Shown piece after piece: positions 25,107-36,905 of a DNA stretch of 64,000 nt (the stretch's first letter is position 1; every line of letters begins with the position of its first letter). A program made the position numbers and the translations under genes. The notes under the pieces were generated by a model. It did not search any database. It saw only the letters and a program-made list of their open reading frames with translations, and had not been told where the DNA came from. Source of the stretch: Lottia gigantea (taxonomy: Eukaryota; Mollusca; Gastropoda; Lottiidae); the NCBI RefSeq assembly GCF_000327385.1, contig NW_008707618.1, positions 66,841 to 130,840 on the forward strand, read 5' to 3'.

Positions 25107-27693
25107 TATTTTATAGAAAAATCACAAAATAATGTTAAACCATCAACAATAATACAGATTGTATCAAATAAATCCCAATCCACAGATATTAGTCAAAGAT
25201 TTATCGAAATAATTCAAAACCATCCAGAATCCAATACAGAATATATCATAAGTCATAAGTCACGACTGATAATACCGAAATTCCGCTCAGAAATGTGCAC
25301 CCTTGGATATGAAAACGATGATTTTAGGTTAAAATCCTCCCACTTTTTGACTGACAATTGGAATTTCAGCCAATCAGCAGCCAAAATTCTGCATCCACGT
25401 GCTCTACGTGTCAACTCTTCCCGCCAAAAAATTGTTTTGAGTTTCTGATGGTTTTAAACTGTCACCTTCTCGTCAATTTGGTGAAAGTTGAAAAATTATT
25501 AAAAGAAAAAATCCACCAATATTTCAGAGTGGCTGGTTGAAAGAATTTTGAATAGCGGTACAGGACTTAAAAATCCTTTGTAAAGTCTAAAACATGTTCA
25601 AAAATCTTATGATCAACGAATAAAGTATATTTCGTTAAGTTACCGAGGGAAAAAATTGGCAAAATCACATGTTTGTGAAGTAAATTACATGGAAGGGGAC
25701 CTTTAATTTAATTCTTGACAGAACAAAAAACATGATTGCTAGGTTCGCGCCTACGCGTGTTTTGCTACGTTCGAGACGAGTGGTACAAATAAGGGACAGA
25801 ATGACTCAAATATTTTAGAACACATTTATAATTTTTAGGTTTATTAGTGTAAACTTATGTTAGTGAACTAAATGTTGGATAATGGTACATCGAGAAAAGG
25901 GTGACGTCAAATTTTAAGTTATAATAACACTGCAAAATCAATTGATGTGATTTAATTATTAGTGGTCACTGACAAATAACCCATCATGCCCATGGAATTG
26001 AGAACAATATGTTCCAGGAGGTTCTATCAGTTCCCATTATTAGGATTCCTTCCCCAAGAGGCTTCTTACTACAGGCTCAGTGTTAGGCCGTTAGATTTTC
26101 ATACAGTCGTAGTCAGTTGGCTTAACTAAATGCCAAGGGAAGTCTCTGTGGTAGTTTAGACACTGGTTGCAACGTTAGCGAAATTGGAACAATGTGGAAA
26201 ATAATGATTTGAGTATTACTGTATTATCTTTTCAAAGCAAAAGACCGACATTCTAGGCCCAGAATTCAATTGAAGGCTCTATGCCCCTTTTCCAAATTCT
26301 GGGTTACCCCCGTTTTCAGAATTTATAGATTTCCCCCTGTCAATCAATTTCCCCCTGTTGATGGTGATAATAAACTACTTAATAATTAAATATCATTTGA
26401 TTAGTAAAATGACCCTACACGAAACAAAATTGTTTCGAATTATTCATTCGTCGTCATTCCCAAATTTGTGCACGGCCTTTGACAGAATTGAGTCTCGTTT
26501 TATGTCTTTCTGACCCAATTCGGACAGTTCGGAATTTTACACCCACCAGATCTTGATGAGATGTTATTCATTATTGCCTGTCGAGCCAACTAAGGCGTCT
26601 ATCTAGTCCATGTAGCACCACAATGGTTTACAAATTAATACAATGACAAAGGTTGTCTTGATCTCTCTCCCTTCTTAGATTAATTGAATACCCTTATTTT
26701 CCGATGTACAAAACATTAAATTTGGCAAAACAAGACACATTTGAAAGCGTCATAGGAAGAATGTGGGGAATGCTCAAGAGCTTGGTGAAGGGGTTGTATT
26801 AGGTGATACACTTTTTCCAAACATTATCCTCAAACGACACTTTAGGGTAGGGTCACATTAAATAACTGAACACAATCTTATGGTATATTACTTGGCGATT
26901 ATTACTATAGAACTTGGCGATTGTCTACCATAACTACATCTTTATGAATTTTATATATTATAGGAATGTAAGAACACAGTTAAATAAAACACCTATATTA
27001 TATTTATGTAAGTAAGACTACAGTTATATAAAACACCTGTAGTATATGTCTGTCAACACACAACCATATTAAACACCTATATTATATGTCTGTCAAAACA
27101 CAGTTATATTAAACACCTATATTATAGGAATGTAAGAACACAGTTATATTAAACACCTATATTATATGTATGTAAAATTACAGTTATGCCTATATAAAAC
27201 ACCTATATTATATGTATGTAAAATTACAGTTATGCCTATATAAAACACCTATATTATATGTATGTAAAATTACAGTTATGCCTATATAAAACACCTATAT
27301 TATATGTATGTAAAATTACAGTTATGCCTATATAAAACACCTATATTATATGTATGTAAAATTACAGTTATGCCTATATAAAACACCTATATTATATGTA
27401 TGTAAGATTACAGTTAGGCCTATATAAAACACCTATATTATATGTATGTTAAAACAAAATCACATTAAACACCTTTACTGAACAGATAAAGAAATGTCGC
27501 ATTTTTAGATTATTTGGACAATGTCGTGCTGCATCACAATTGTTATTTTCCTTTATAAATATGATTTTAAATAGGCCAGTTTATGACATTCAACTGATAA
27601 TATCGGTTGCGTTCGATTTATGAGTTGTGAACCTTGGTAACTGTCCGTGGAAGCAAGATGCGGAGGAAAATCGAAATGCACGTGCAATACGTA
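25107..27693. other. upstream of NAGS; no gene recognised
   Basis: Directly upstream (minus strand) of the first probable NAGS exon. A CCAAT box in GCCAATCAGCAGCC at about 25369-25382 lies some 265 bp from the ATG and could belong to the promoter (inference). From about 25540 to 26900 I see no coding or RNA gene; the tandem array at 26940-27475 fills most of the rest. Confidence 0.4.
26940..27475 (+). repeat. 46-bp minisatellite
   Basis: About eleven units. The central five or six are almost identical at 46 bp (landmark CAGTTATGCCTATATAAAAC at 27181 and 27227). Earlier units are 39-40 bp and lack the 'gcctat' insert. Reads 'acacctatattatatgtatg' throughout. Confidence 0.9.
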
Positions 27694-28088
27694 CCAGTGT
27701 TCTGTATAAAAAAAACTGACACCGACTGAGAATTCAATTGCTGCGAAGACAGCAAGTTCATGGCACGTCTAACCTCCCAACAACGTGAACACACCATCGG
27801 AAGATTAAATTCTGGACAACGTTCTCAAGTCATTGCCAATGCATTTAATTGGAGTCTACGAACCATTGAGAGATTTCGGATTCATTACAACACCACCAAC
27901 AGCACTGATGACCGTCCACGTAGTGATCGTCCCAGAGTCACAACACCAAGACAGGATAGCTTTATCCTGCGGCAACATCTGCATGACAGATTCACCACAG
28001 CGGTGAAACCATTGGCCACCATCAGTGCTGATACCGTTCGAAATCGGCTCGCCTCCATGAACCTGTCTTGTGGCCGTCCATACAGGGA
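27694..28088 (+). pseudogene. truncated Tc1/mariner-type transposase fragment
   Basis: An ORF from 27760 (MARLTSQQREHTIGRLNSGQ) is the N-terminal paired-like HTH region of a Tc1-type transposase, with IANAFNWSLRTIERF as the recognition helices and RPRSDRPRVTTPRQD as the hinge. It stops at CGRPYRELEI, just where the catalytic DDE domain should begin, so about two thirds of the protein is missing. A CCAGTG-type start at 27694 next to a TA fits the 5' inverted repeat. The 3' break falls within a few bases of the stop codon of the neighbouring dehydrogenase. It cannot move by itself. Confidence 0.8.
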
Positions 28089-28089
28089 A

Positions 28090-28868
28090 TTAGAAATCTA
28101 AATAATCATGTATATAATATGGTGGTAGGTAATCTTTGACAACATCCAGGGTGTATTTCATCAATAATTCTTGTTTCTCTGTATTCCTGGAAAATATTTC
28201 AACCAATTAAAATCTTCAATGTTTTATCAGTGTCCGCTAAATGTGAGGTTTACTCCGACTTAACTCGATCATCCTCGGGTGGAATGGAAAACAGTTAAAC
28301 AGAATAATACATTGATACGATACTGGTGGAAGTCGAAAATGAATAGACTAATCTGCGCACATGTTTATAAGATTCTTTCATGGGGCAGTGTAAGAGCTTC
28401 AGAATTAAATATTTCACCTACCTGGATAGACTTGATGGAGATTTAATTTTACATACATCAAGATAAATATCTGATCGACCTTGAAAATTTAGGTCTACTG
28501 CAGCTTTTATTGTTGTAGCACCACAATCAACAGCCTTTTTGGCAAAACCTGAATGCAAAAGTATCCTTTTATCAAAAATAACCAATTATGTAATGTAATG
28601 TACCGAATGAGCAATATTAGCTGTTTAGAATCAGGGATACCTGCACATGCAGGACGGTGTTCCAAAATAGTTAGCATGTCCCCATCATTGTTGAAGTATC
28701 CTTGATTATCATAGCCGAATTGTTTTTCATAATTCTTGGAAAATATACGAAATACTTAATATATTTACTCTGCCAGGTCATTTGAGTATCAACAAAACCT
28801 GGATGTAAACTTATTATAGACACTGATTTATCTTTTAAATGTCTGCTTAACCAAATCATTGACATAAC
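28090..28868 (-). CDS. short-chain dehydrogenase/reductase, 3' part, frame broken
   Basis: C-terminal part of an NAD(P)-dependent SDR oxidoreductase; the substrate is unknown. Exons: 28641-28868 (opens VMSMIWLSRHLKDKSVSI, then SLHPGFVDTQ, the SDR strand after the YxxxK helix), 28422-28548 (GFAKKAVDCGATTIKAAVDL, then FQGRSDIYLDVCKI), 28090-28186 (ends YYIHDYLDF and stop). Splice sites are canonical. Within the first exon the frame changes between the HPGFVDTQ segment and the NYEKQFGYDNQGY segment; without 14 bp (28735-28748, itself gt...ag) the frame would be continuous. The exons with the Rossmann GxxxGxG motif and the YxxxK catalytic site were not found upstream, so the gene may be a remnant, or have distant exons beyond the gap. 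The base difference could also be an assembly error. Confidence 0.7.
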
Positions 28869-29567
28869 CTTAAGAAAAGAAACAAAAATCAATGCCTTCT
28901 TTTTCTTCAAAGGAGGTTTGTTTGAAGGATAGCCTGGTAGACTATGAGAACAAATGCTTTTTATGGACTGAAAACAACTGGCGATTCGAGGAGAATCTGG
29001 TCAATTCCACATGAAGTCAAACCAAGCGCACCAACAGCTTTTGCCGCCAGATGCAATAGTTGTCCATGTTACACTTTTTAACAGAATTTGGATCTAGTTT
29101 ATACCAAAGCGGTTGGAGTTTGGGACCATTCGGTTGATCGTAAGTAATTGATCTGATGAAATGCTGTCAATCGTTAGTCGACTTGAGTTCCTGTTTAAGT
29201 TTGATCTACACCTACACATTGATGTGAATAAAATGATTACCTGATAAAGTTTAGAATTGCAATAGAAGGACAATTGACCAAAGCTCTTTTCTCCATCCAT
29301 GTTTTCTATATCCAGTTTCTCATTCGTATGCCCAATAGACTACACATTAACCGCCCTACTGTCTTCACCAGATTTCAGTGGGTAATAATTGTACAGTTAT
29401 AAAGAAATGAGATAAAAAAAAATTGGCTTGAAACATCAACTGGTGGTTATCTTCTGTAATTTCTACAAAAGAAAATAACAAAGATGTTATTGGTTGGCAC
29501 AAAATAAATAAAAAAGTCGTTTTGTAAAGTTCAGAAAGTTGTGCTACAATATTACACAAGTTATTGC
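28869..29567. other. no feature recognised
   Basis: Should contain the preceding SDR intron. I looked for SDR exons on the minus strand (Rossmann motif, YxxxK) and found none; several short ORFs lack family resemblance. Confidence 0.4.
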
Positions 29568-30196
29568 CTTGCAAGATACGCCCACTTCTTTGATAAATTT
29601 TCAGTATATCAAGGGCGGACGTCAATCTGTGTCAAATCGTACCAAAATCTTGTCCAAGATACTGTTGATTTAAACACAAAATTTCATTCTGATTCTGTAT
29701 TCTGTCTTAAAATGTCATCGTTTCGCATTCACAAGCCACATTTAACATAATTTTTGTTTATCATTAAAATCAGATAAAAAACTGTCGTCTGTATTGTGCT
29801 TATGAACAAATTTTTGTGCATTTTACTAAGTCAAATTTGAACATGATCAAGATCTCAATGTTACAGATGATCAAACCAAATTTCATTAAAGTCAGATGAA
29901 AACTGTAGTTTCTATAATGTTCACAAACGCGTGTTTACTATGTCAAGGGCAATAACTTCGCACCTGATCAAGACCTCATCATTATAAATGATAAGAGCGA
30001 ATTTCAATAAAATCAGATGAAAACTGTATCCTCCATTGTGTTCAAAAACAAATTTGGACGCGTTTTTACCAAGTCAAGGGCAATAACTAAAGGACAGTTT
30101 ATCGAAAAATCGTCAAATTCCAACTTGACCAAGATCTCATCAATATAAGAGATCACACCAAATTTCATAAACAAAAATCAGATAAAAACTGTTACC
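29568..30196 (+). mobile_element. Helentron-like element, second subfamily (copy 2)
   Basis: Starts 'ccttgcaagatacgcccact' and shares the next approximately 60 bp (tatatcaagggcggacgtca vs 'catatcaagggtggtcgcta') with the element at 21264-22400. About three to four units of the 'aagtcaagggcaataact' type follow. It ends abruptly at 'aaaactgttacctccg', where another repeat begins, shortly before the assembly gap. Confidence 0.55.
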
Positions 30197-30225
30197 TCCG
30201 TACAAAAAGGAAGGGAGACATCAAC

Positions 30226-30275
30226 NNNNNNNNNNNNNNNNNNNNNNNNNNNNNNNNNNNNNNNNNNNNNNNNNN
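30226..30275. other. assembly gap (50 N)
   Basis: A run of exactly 50 N. A fixed round length suggests an unsized scaffold gap. It sits at the left end of a MITE copy and beside a dispersed repeat (GTACAAAAAGGAAGGGAG at 30200), so it probably reflects repeat collapse. Confidence 0.95.
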
Positions 30276-31075
30276 AACCTAATATTCGTGGATTTCCGGA
30301 AACGATTAATATTTTACATGAGCGACCTTGCGCGACCTCCGCATTAGTTTGTTTTGATAAACATGGGTTTTCTCTACAATATCAGCTAGTAGAATGAATT
30401 CAGTACTTTCAATCAAGGTAAAATGTATTAATGTATACTTTGACAAATACAAAATGGCGGATTTCAGTTATTACCAAACGTCTCAATTTTTTATCGGCCG
30501 AATTTCCTTATAATCCTACGCTGTAATCGGAATTCCAAGTGTCGTCTGCTAGAATGTAGTCCAACGAATGAAGTCACGTGATCAACTAGCGGATTCCGTG
30601 TCAGCAGAAAATTTCTATGGAACACAAAGTGGACCATATTCTTATGTTGTTTCAGTGACTTTTAGCAATAAATCACGCTACGTATCTTATTTTGTCAGTC
30701 ACTATTTTTTTTTAAAATCGTGGTTCTTTGAAGGAATTGTCACTAGTTATAATGAATTGATATTGAAGATAAATACTAAGAGAAGTTAATTATACCACCC
30801 GGTATCTATACAACGTGTTTTTCTGGACTTATTTATAGATCAAACATTGTACACGAAAATAGGTGACGTATTCTGCCGCCGTTGCCGAGTTGGTTGCTCA
30901 TGAAATATGGGCCAAAATGAAGGATTCATCAAGAAAATCGAAATAAACCAATTTTAATTATTTTGTAGAATATCTGAGGAAACATCTAAGACATAAAAAA
31001 ACTTTTTTCGTTTTTTTAACTTTGACGAAATTCGGTGTTGAATCCTTATATCCACGAAAATAGGTTACACCACTG
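30276..31075 (+). mobile_element. Tc1/mariner-type MITE, copy 1 (left end in gap)
   Basis: About 800 bp. The right end is TAGGTTACACCACTG followed by TA (31076-31077); the left end would be inside the N run, since the first bases (AACCTAATATTCGTGG) lie only a few nt inside the terminus of copy 2. The interior matches 48466-49248 in reverse orientation (for example ATGGCGGATTTCAGTTA and 'tagcggattccgtgtcagca'). No transposase is encoded. Confidence 0.75.
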
Positions 31076-31077
31076 TA

Positions 31078-31475
31078 TATGGGCCTCCGTACAAAAAGTA
31101 AGGGAGACAGCAATTTGGTGATTTGATATTTCGAATAATGACAAGTGTGACTTTGGGCCACAGTACAAAGAGTTAGACATATAGGTGTCTGCGAAATTGA
31201 AAGAATTCTTATGTGTATTTGTCTTAAAAATGTTCAAGTTATTTTAACAGTTAGAAATAATTCAGATTTCATATCGGGTCGATTTGCCGCGAATGTGTAT
31301 GCAGAGACGATTCGACACGAATCTGTATGCTAGTTGAATGTGTACGCAAAGTTCAGCCCGGTTAACTACATGTACCTCGATATCGACTGGTTATCAAATA
31401 TGTCCATATTGCCCACTAGATGTTCTTATTTCCCATTGGTTATTAGCTATGTTTATGTAGCAAGCAGTTAATAAA
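31078..31475 (-). repeat. dispersed repeat, second copy
   Basis: CTCCGTACAAAAAGTAAGGG to about 31380 matches 18035-18425 in reverse orientation, including 'catatcgggtcgatttgccg'. It then grades into 'ggttatcaaatat' style repeats, as at 17404-17700. It abuts the MITE at 31075, so the MITE probably inserted beside or into it. Confidence 0.55.
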
Positions 31476-34400
31476 TATCTCTTGATAAATACGATTTTTA
31501 GATAAACAACTTACACCAGTAAAAGCATAAAATAACGAAAACTTGCTGAAGCTGACGTTCTTTTTCATTTTCATCAAGGGACGCAACTCTGAGAAGATGA
31601 GACCACAATATGTGTTCGAGCTATATTCAGAGGCGTATTGGCTAACTGAGGAAAAACGCTAGTTGGGCAGCTATGCACTGCAACTCTGATTTGCGATATG
31701 AGCAGAGTCAAATACCGAATACCTTCTGGCATGAAAACGCAATCATCCCTCAGGTGATGGTAGATCTACAATGGTGGTGAAACCATATAGTTTGGTAAAG
31801 AATACGCATGAAATGGAATCAGAGTGCGTCACTCAATGGACACACAGTTTCTGATTACCCAGTTTTGTACAATATTATTATGTCTTGCAACATTAACAGA
31901 ATCTGATAATCATCACTCACAAAGCAAACTTTTCTTGCATATCGACCCCAGTGATTGCTCCTACTCTTGATATAATGGTGATATAATCTTTGAAGATGTG
32001 CTATGCTGATCTTTTGGTATAATTTAAACAGAATCAAATGAACAATTATTTAGAACAAGACAAAATATTAGTTTTTAATACATACCAGAAGCTGGGTATA
32101 CGAGTATTAGCATGCCTATACTGTCTAGAAAATTTTACTTTTGAAATGCTCGTTTAGCCTACGCTGTTACAATATACATATCATTTGTTTTCTTTTTCTG
32201 TAATTGACACAATTATACTCTTCTCTATATACACAAAAGTGATATTATTACTTCAGAAATAGACTTAGTGTTTCCATTGACCTTAAACACATAGTTGAAT
32301 TTGTTAAATTATTTAAGAAAGATATTGGAGATAAAAACCAAGTTTATGTAATGGCGGCCCCTAATTGGCATGTTAATGAGTGCTTCTATGAGCTAATTAT
32401 TTAATAAATATACCCCGCGTCTTTTCCTGATCTTAATCAAATCTATTAGGCCTATGTTAGTAATTCCGACTTTTGAGCTTTCTTTGACACTGGGATATTA
32501 AAGGATATATATTTGTTTAGATTCCTTTCTGAACTGAATTATAATAGTACACGAAACACTGACCAGATATAGGCAATCGTCTATTTTATTACAGTAGAGA
32601 AAATTCCATTACCGTAAAAAAGCACCGACTTGCCATAAAATAGGCATAAAAGACCAACGTAAGCTTGTAATCACAGTAAATCGATATAAACATGACAATA
32701 TCATACTCAATATAGACCTGTAATCAATAATCATTTGAACAACAATATTGCTGATAACTTAATTGCAGAGCCACAAATTTTGCACATTCTATTTTTCGCG
32801 TTAAATAAGCTGTCATATTTCCTTTTCGTTTTTTTAAATATTGGAATGACACCTAGATAAATAAATAGTCAGCAATTTATCGAATATCAATTCACTCTAA
32901 CCTTTTTAAACCTATACCATACCACGGTTAGCAATAGTCTATAGTAGTCAAAATATTTGTTTTCCAGCTGATAAAAGCACATATTCAGCTATCCGCACCA
33001 CTTTCAAAATAAAGGGAGAATGGATGAGTTAGTCTCTAGTCCGTACCCATTTAATCCTATCTCACCAGTTGACGCACAATGATTCCACAATTTCCGTAGT
33101 GAAATATCACTGGCCAAAACGATTCTGTTTCTTCGCTTTCACGAAGAGAGTAAATAAAATTCGCACTGATTATAGGTTTGAGTTTAAAGGTCATTGTTGG
33201 TATATGATGGTGTAACGTATCTCACGCTATTTCAAAGTAGTTTCAGGAGTGAAAAGACAACTGGCTACTCTCCCCTTGTAACTAAAATCATACTAATGAC
33301 TAATCAACTAATTTTCACATAATTAATAAGCTTATCTATTGCTCTGTGATCTAGGCCAGAGCTTTCACTGAGACTCGTCTCAATACACCCTAACAATATC
33401 AATATCATGATAACATCAAAATTGACAACGGTCAAACTCCCAAGGTATGATTATGTCGAACTGCTGGAGGACAGAAAGCAAATATTCATCTCTGACAAGT
33501 GATATGGATAGTAGAAATTAAATTACTCTGGCTGGTAAAACAAACATCAGCTATATCCCTTTCGATAACAATCGAACTCTTTCGACACCTATATATCCGC
33601 AAAGTATTTTATTATATTCAGACATTTTAGAAAAATTGTCATTATTCCAATCACAATAGAATACGCTTAGAAAAGGAAATTCATTTACATTGACCTGAAC
33701 ATAACATAACTCATAATCGAGCAAAGATATTGTGCACATCCGTTTCTGATTTCTTTTATAGCTATCCTAAGATCTCGATGGATTTTCATTTCTAACAGAG
33801 CTCCTAAAACCCATATCCGGTTGGTCTTTTACTTGTATAAACTATTTAGCACAACATTCGAATCTGTAGTTTGCGTTTTCTATGGATTGTACTTTATATA
33901 TTATCTATATCTATATTGGATTTTACTTCCATGTCTAAATGGAATCATATTTGATAGTACATGAAATCAATTAGTCAGTCTTGGAAGTCAGTCGAAGTTG
34001 AAACGCAAGATAGATCATTTCAAAACTGCTAAAATTCTTAAATAAAGCCGTCCGATTTGACCATGCAGATAGTGCTTAGTGCTTTTACAGTAAGAAAGAC
34101 AAGATTTAGAAATTTGCTGATTATCCCCAAAAAAAAAAACCGCTCTATTGTCTATGAGAACTTCCTAATCAAATTTTCATCCCACCATTGTTGTTCATTT
34201 TTTTTTAAAAAAAACCTTGACAACAAGATAGATTAATATTTTTTTAGACTCTTGATAAATATTGAACTATTGTTACCTGACATCTTAATTATGAAAAAAA
34301 CTTTTTTGGATGAATAAAAAATCAATTCTACTTTAAAACAATGGATTTCCAATTACTTATGTAGCGCACTTTCAACCAAGAAAAATGATACAGAATGAGA

Positions 34401-35137
34401 AAAGACTGTTGGAGAATGCATATAGAAAAAAAATAACCAAAATAAACTTCATGTACACTGTATGACAAACAAAATTTAGCCTACATTGGCGAACTTGTTC
34501 TGATTGACTTGCGTGGATTGATCATAGTCCAAAGGAAATATTTTCATGACGACTTAAAATGCGAAAATGCCAGGAACGGTCTCTGGTGGGTAATTCGTTT
34601 GATGCGGTATACGGGGCAGGATCATCAATATAGTATTAAAGTGTTCCAACTCATGTATCCGCTTCTTCTATTTTCTTCTCTATCGACAATACACGCACAA
34701 CTCGTCCAATCGCACTTTAACACATTCTGATCAAAATCTAAATGCAGATACTCATCGTCGTCTCCAATAATTCACTGATGCTATTTTTGGACAGTGGGTT
34801 TTAATCCAATTATTTTCAAAATTAATAAAAAAGAAAATTATGAAGTATGTATTCACAAAAAAGAATTTGGAAAATGTCAGAGACTCGGACTACTGTTTGA
34901 TCTTTGATGTATGGATTAATGAATAAGGGCGTGAACAATCAAACATTAACCTATTATACACCAACGAATCCATTAAGATCTTTCAGAAACTCAACGAATC
35001 TGTCATACAAACAACGCCGACTCATCGATTAGCAGAAGCAAGAAGAAAATAACTTCATTGGAATACATTGAAACTGTAACACTAGATTATTTCAGCTCAG
35101 AGTTTTATATCATTTGGTGTTATAAAAAACAGGCGAA
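31476..35137. other. intergenic, nothing recognised
   Basis: AT-rich with short ORFs only; none has a family motif, signal peptide or paired splice sites I can support. Homopolymer A and T runs are frequent around 34100-34450. Confidence 0.4.
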
Positions 35138-36905
35138 ATGTACAGGTAAGTCTTATCTTGTATTTGTAATACAGCAATAGTCTTAAAACACATTATCATG
35201 GCCTTCGGGCGTAGAGTTAACAGATGCGAACACATTGTAGGTTCTAAAATTGTTTTTCAAAATTTGTAAAGCCAATAATATGAAAAAGCTTGTTTTCAAT
35301 TTTATCAAGCTAAAATAATTTAAAAAAATCCACGACGATTCTTATAGGACATCCTACTTATTTTTTCGATCTATGATTGATGTTTTCTATTTTTCATTAT
35401 GTTTTCTGAATTATCACTTTTGTTTTCACAAAATAATAATTAAAGTGAGAAGAAACACGCAAATGATCATTCATAAAATACTAATTATAAACTTGACCTA
35501 AAAGAACCAATATAAATCTGTATCTGAAAACAAATCCTGTTTTATATAACAAATTCAGTGAATTTGAACACTATTCAGTATTTGAGAGTACACTCAGTAT
35601 TTGAAAAGTTCGTATATCTTTTTAAAAATTATCGTAGTAATTATGAAAACAAAGATAGATATTAAAAAACAAATTCAGTACATATGAAAATAAATTCGGT
35701 ATTTGAAAATAAATTCAGTATTTGAAAATGAATTCAGTATTTGAAAATGAATTCAGTATTTGAAAACAAATTGAATATTTGAAAACAAATTGAATATTTG
35801 AAAACAAATTGAAGAAGCCTGTTTAAATATTTGAAAACTCGACTTCTGGAAATCTATTAAGTATCGATAATGATTTATTTCAGTTTTAAACCACTTACAA
35901 TAATAATCATGTTAGTTATGGCATTATTAACAAATCAAGGTAAGTTCAAGCTTTTATTATTCATTTAAATGATAGATTTTGTTTCGTTATCTTTCTTTTT
36001 CTGTCGGATAGACGAAAAATAATAACGAAACGAAATTCTAATCGAATTTTAATTAGATTGGATGAGCTCGGGCTAATTTGTCAAAGATTTGCATAGTTAC
36101 TGTCCTTGGCTTGAACGGTCTTAAGTGACGTGATTTTGTTGAAATGTGGTAAGCGTTTACACTTTGGTCAGTTAGGAATAATAAACGAATATCAGGTCGA
36201 CTTTGTGACTAATTGAACCTTCATCGAATGATTCACCACTGGATATGACTTTCCTCATAATGGGTTTATTTCGAGATAATTATCACAAATTACTTGATAT
36301 TTTATACATAGATTGGCTTCATAATCCAACTTATCACCTGTAATGTATTTCGTGTGGTTGCGATCGGCAAAGCAAGTTACGTAGCCTAACTCTATAGGTT
36401 TCTAAATAGATGTAAAATAATAATGACACTGTGATAATTAAAAACGACCAGCTTTAGTATTGAGAGTTAAATTTTCCATTCTAACAAAATATCTCGTTTC
36501 TCCACTTTTCGGTGACATATTCATCATTCTATCTGATACAAGTATATTTTACTGACGAACTCCTCTGGGTAGTTTAAATTACTTTTACAACACTTTTCAA
36601 TCAGATAAATAATTAGAAGGTTACATCACTTCATAGATAGGCAGAATAATTAGTATCATCGTGTTTATACGTAAAAAAAAATTTCCCAGATTCAACTGTA
36701 CTAATAAGAAAATTTCTTCTTTTCTGTTGCAGTTGACGGTGCCGTAATACTCAAAAGTGAAAATAAGAGATATATCCCTCAGTTTTGGGGACTCAACAGC
36801 TTCAAGTATAAATTCCCCCGGTACCATCATATTCCTATTGGTTCTTTACTACCAGGATGGTTAGAGAGGCTACAGAAACGTATAAACTATATTACAAGAC
36901 ACTGA
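35138..36905 (+). CDS. small secreted peptide precursor, 78 aa
   Basis: Three exons with canonical splice sites that join in frame: 35138-35145 (ATG TAC AG), 35884-35939 and 36733-36905 (stop TGA). The translation starts MYSFKPLTIIIMLVMALL, a classical signal peptide, probably cleaved near TNQVDGA; the remaining roughly 53 residues are Cys-free, basic and aromatic-rich. Two dibasic KR sites (residues 33-34 and 70-71) bracket a 35-residue stretch with PQFWGLNSFKYKF and PRYHHIPIGSLLPGW. This is the layout of a neuropeptide/hormone or effector precursor, but no amidation Gly precedes a KR and I recognise no known molluscan peptide. A secreted mantle or mucus peptide is also possible. Evidence is frame continuity across two introns plus the signal peptide. 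Confidence 0.6.
35668..35812 (+). repeat. 19-bp minisatellite in intron 1 of the peptide gene
   Basis: About seven to eight copies of AAATTCAGTATTTGAAAAT, drifting to 'aaattgaatatttgaaaac' at the right end. It lies 70-215 bp before the signal-peptide exon. Confidence 0.85.
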
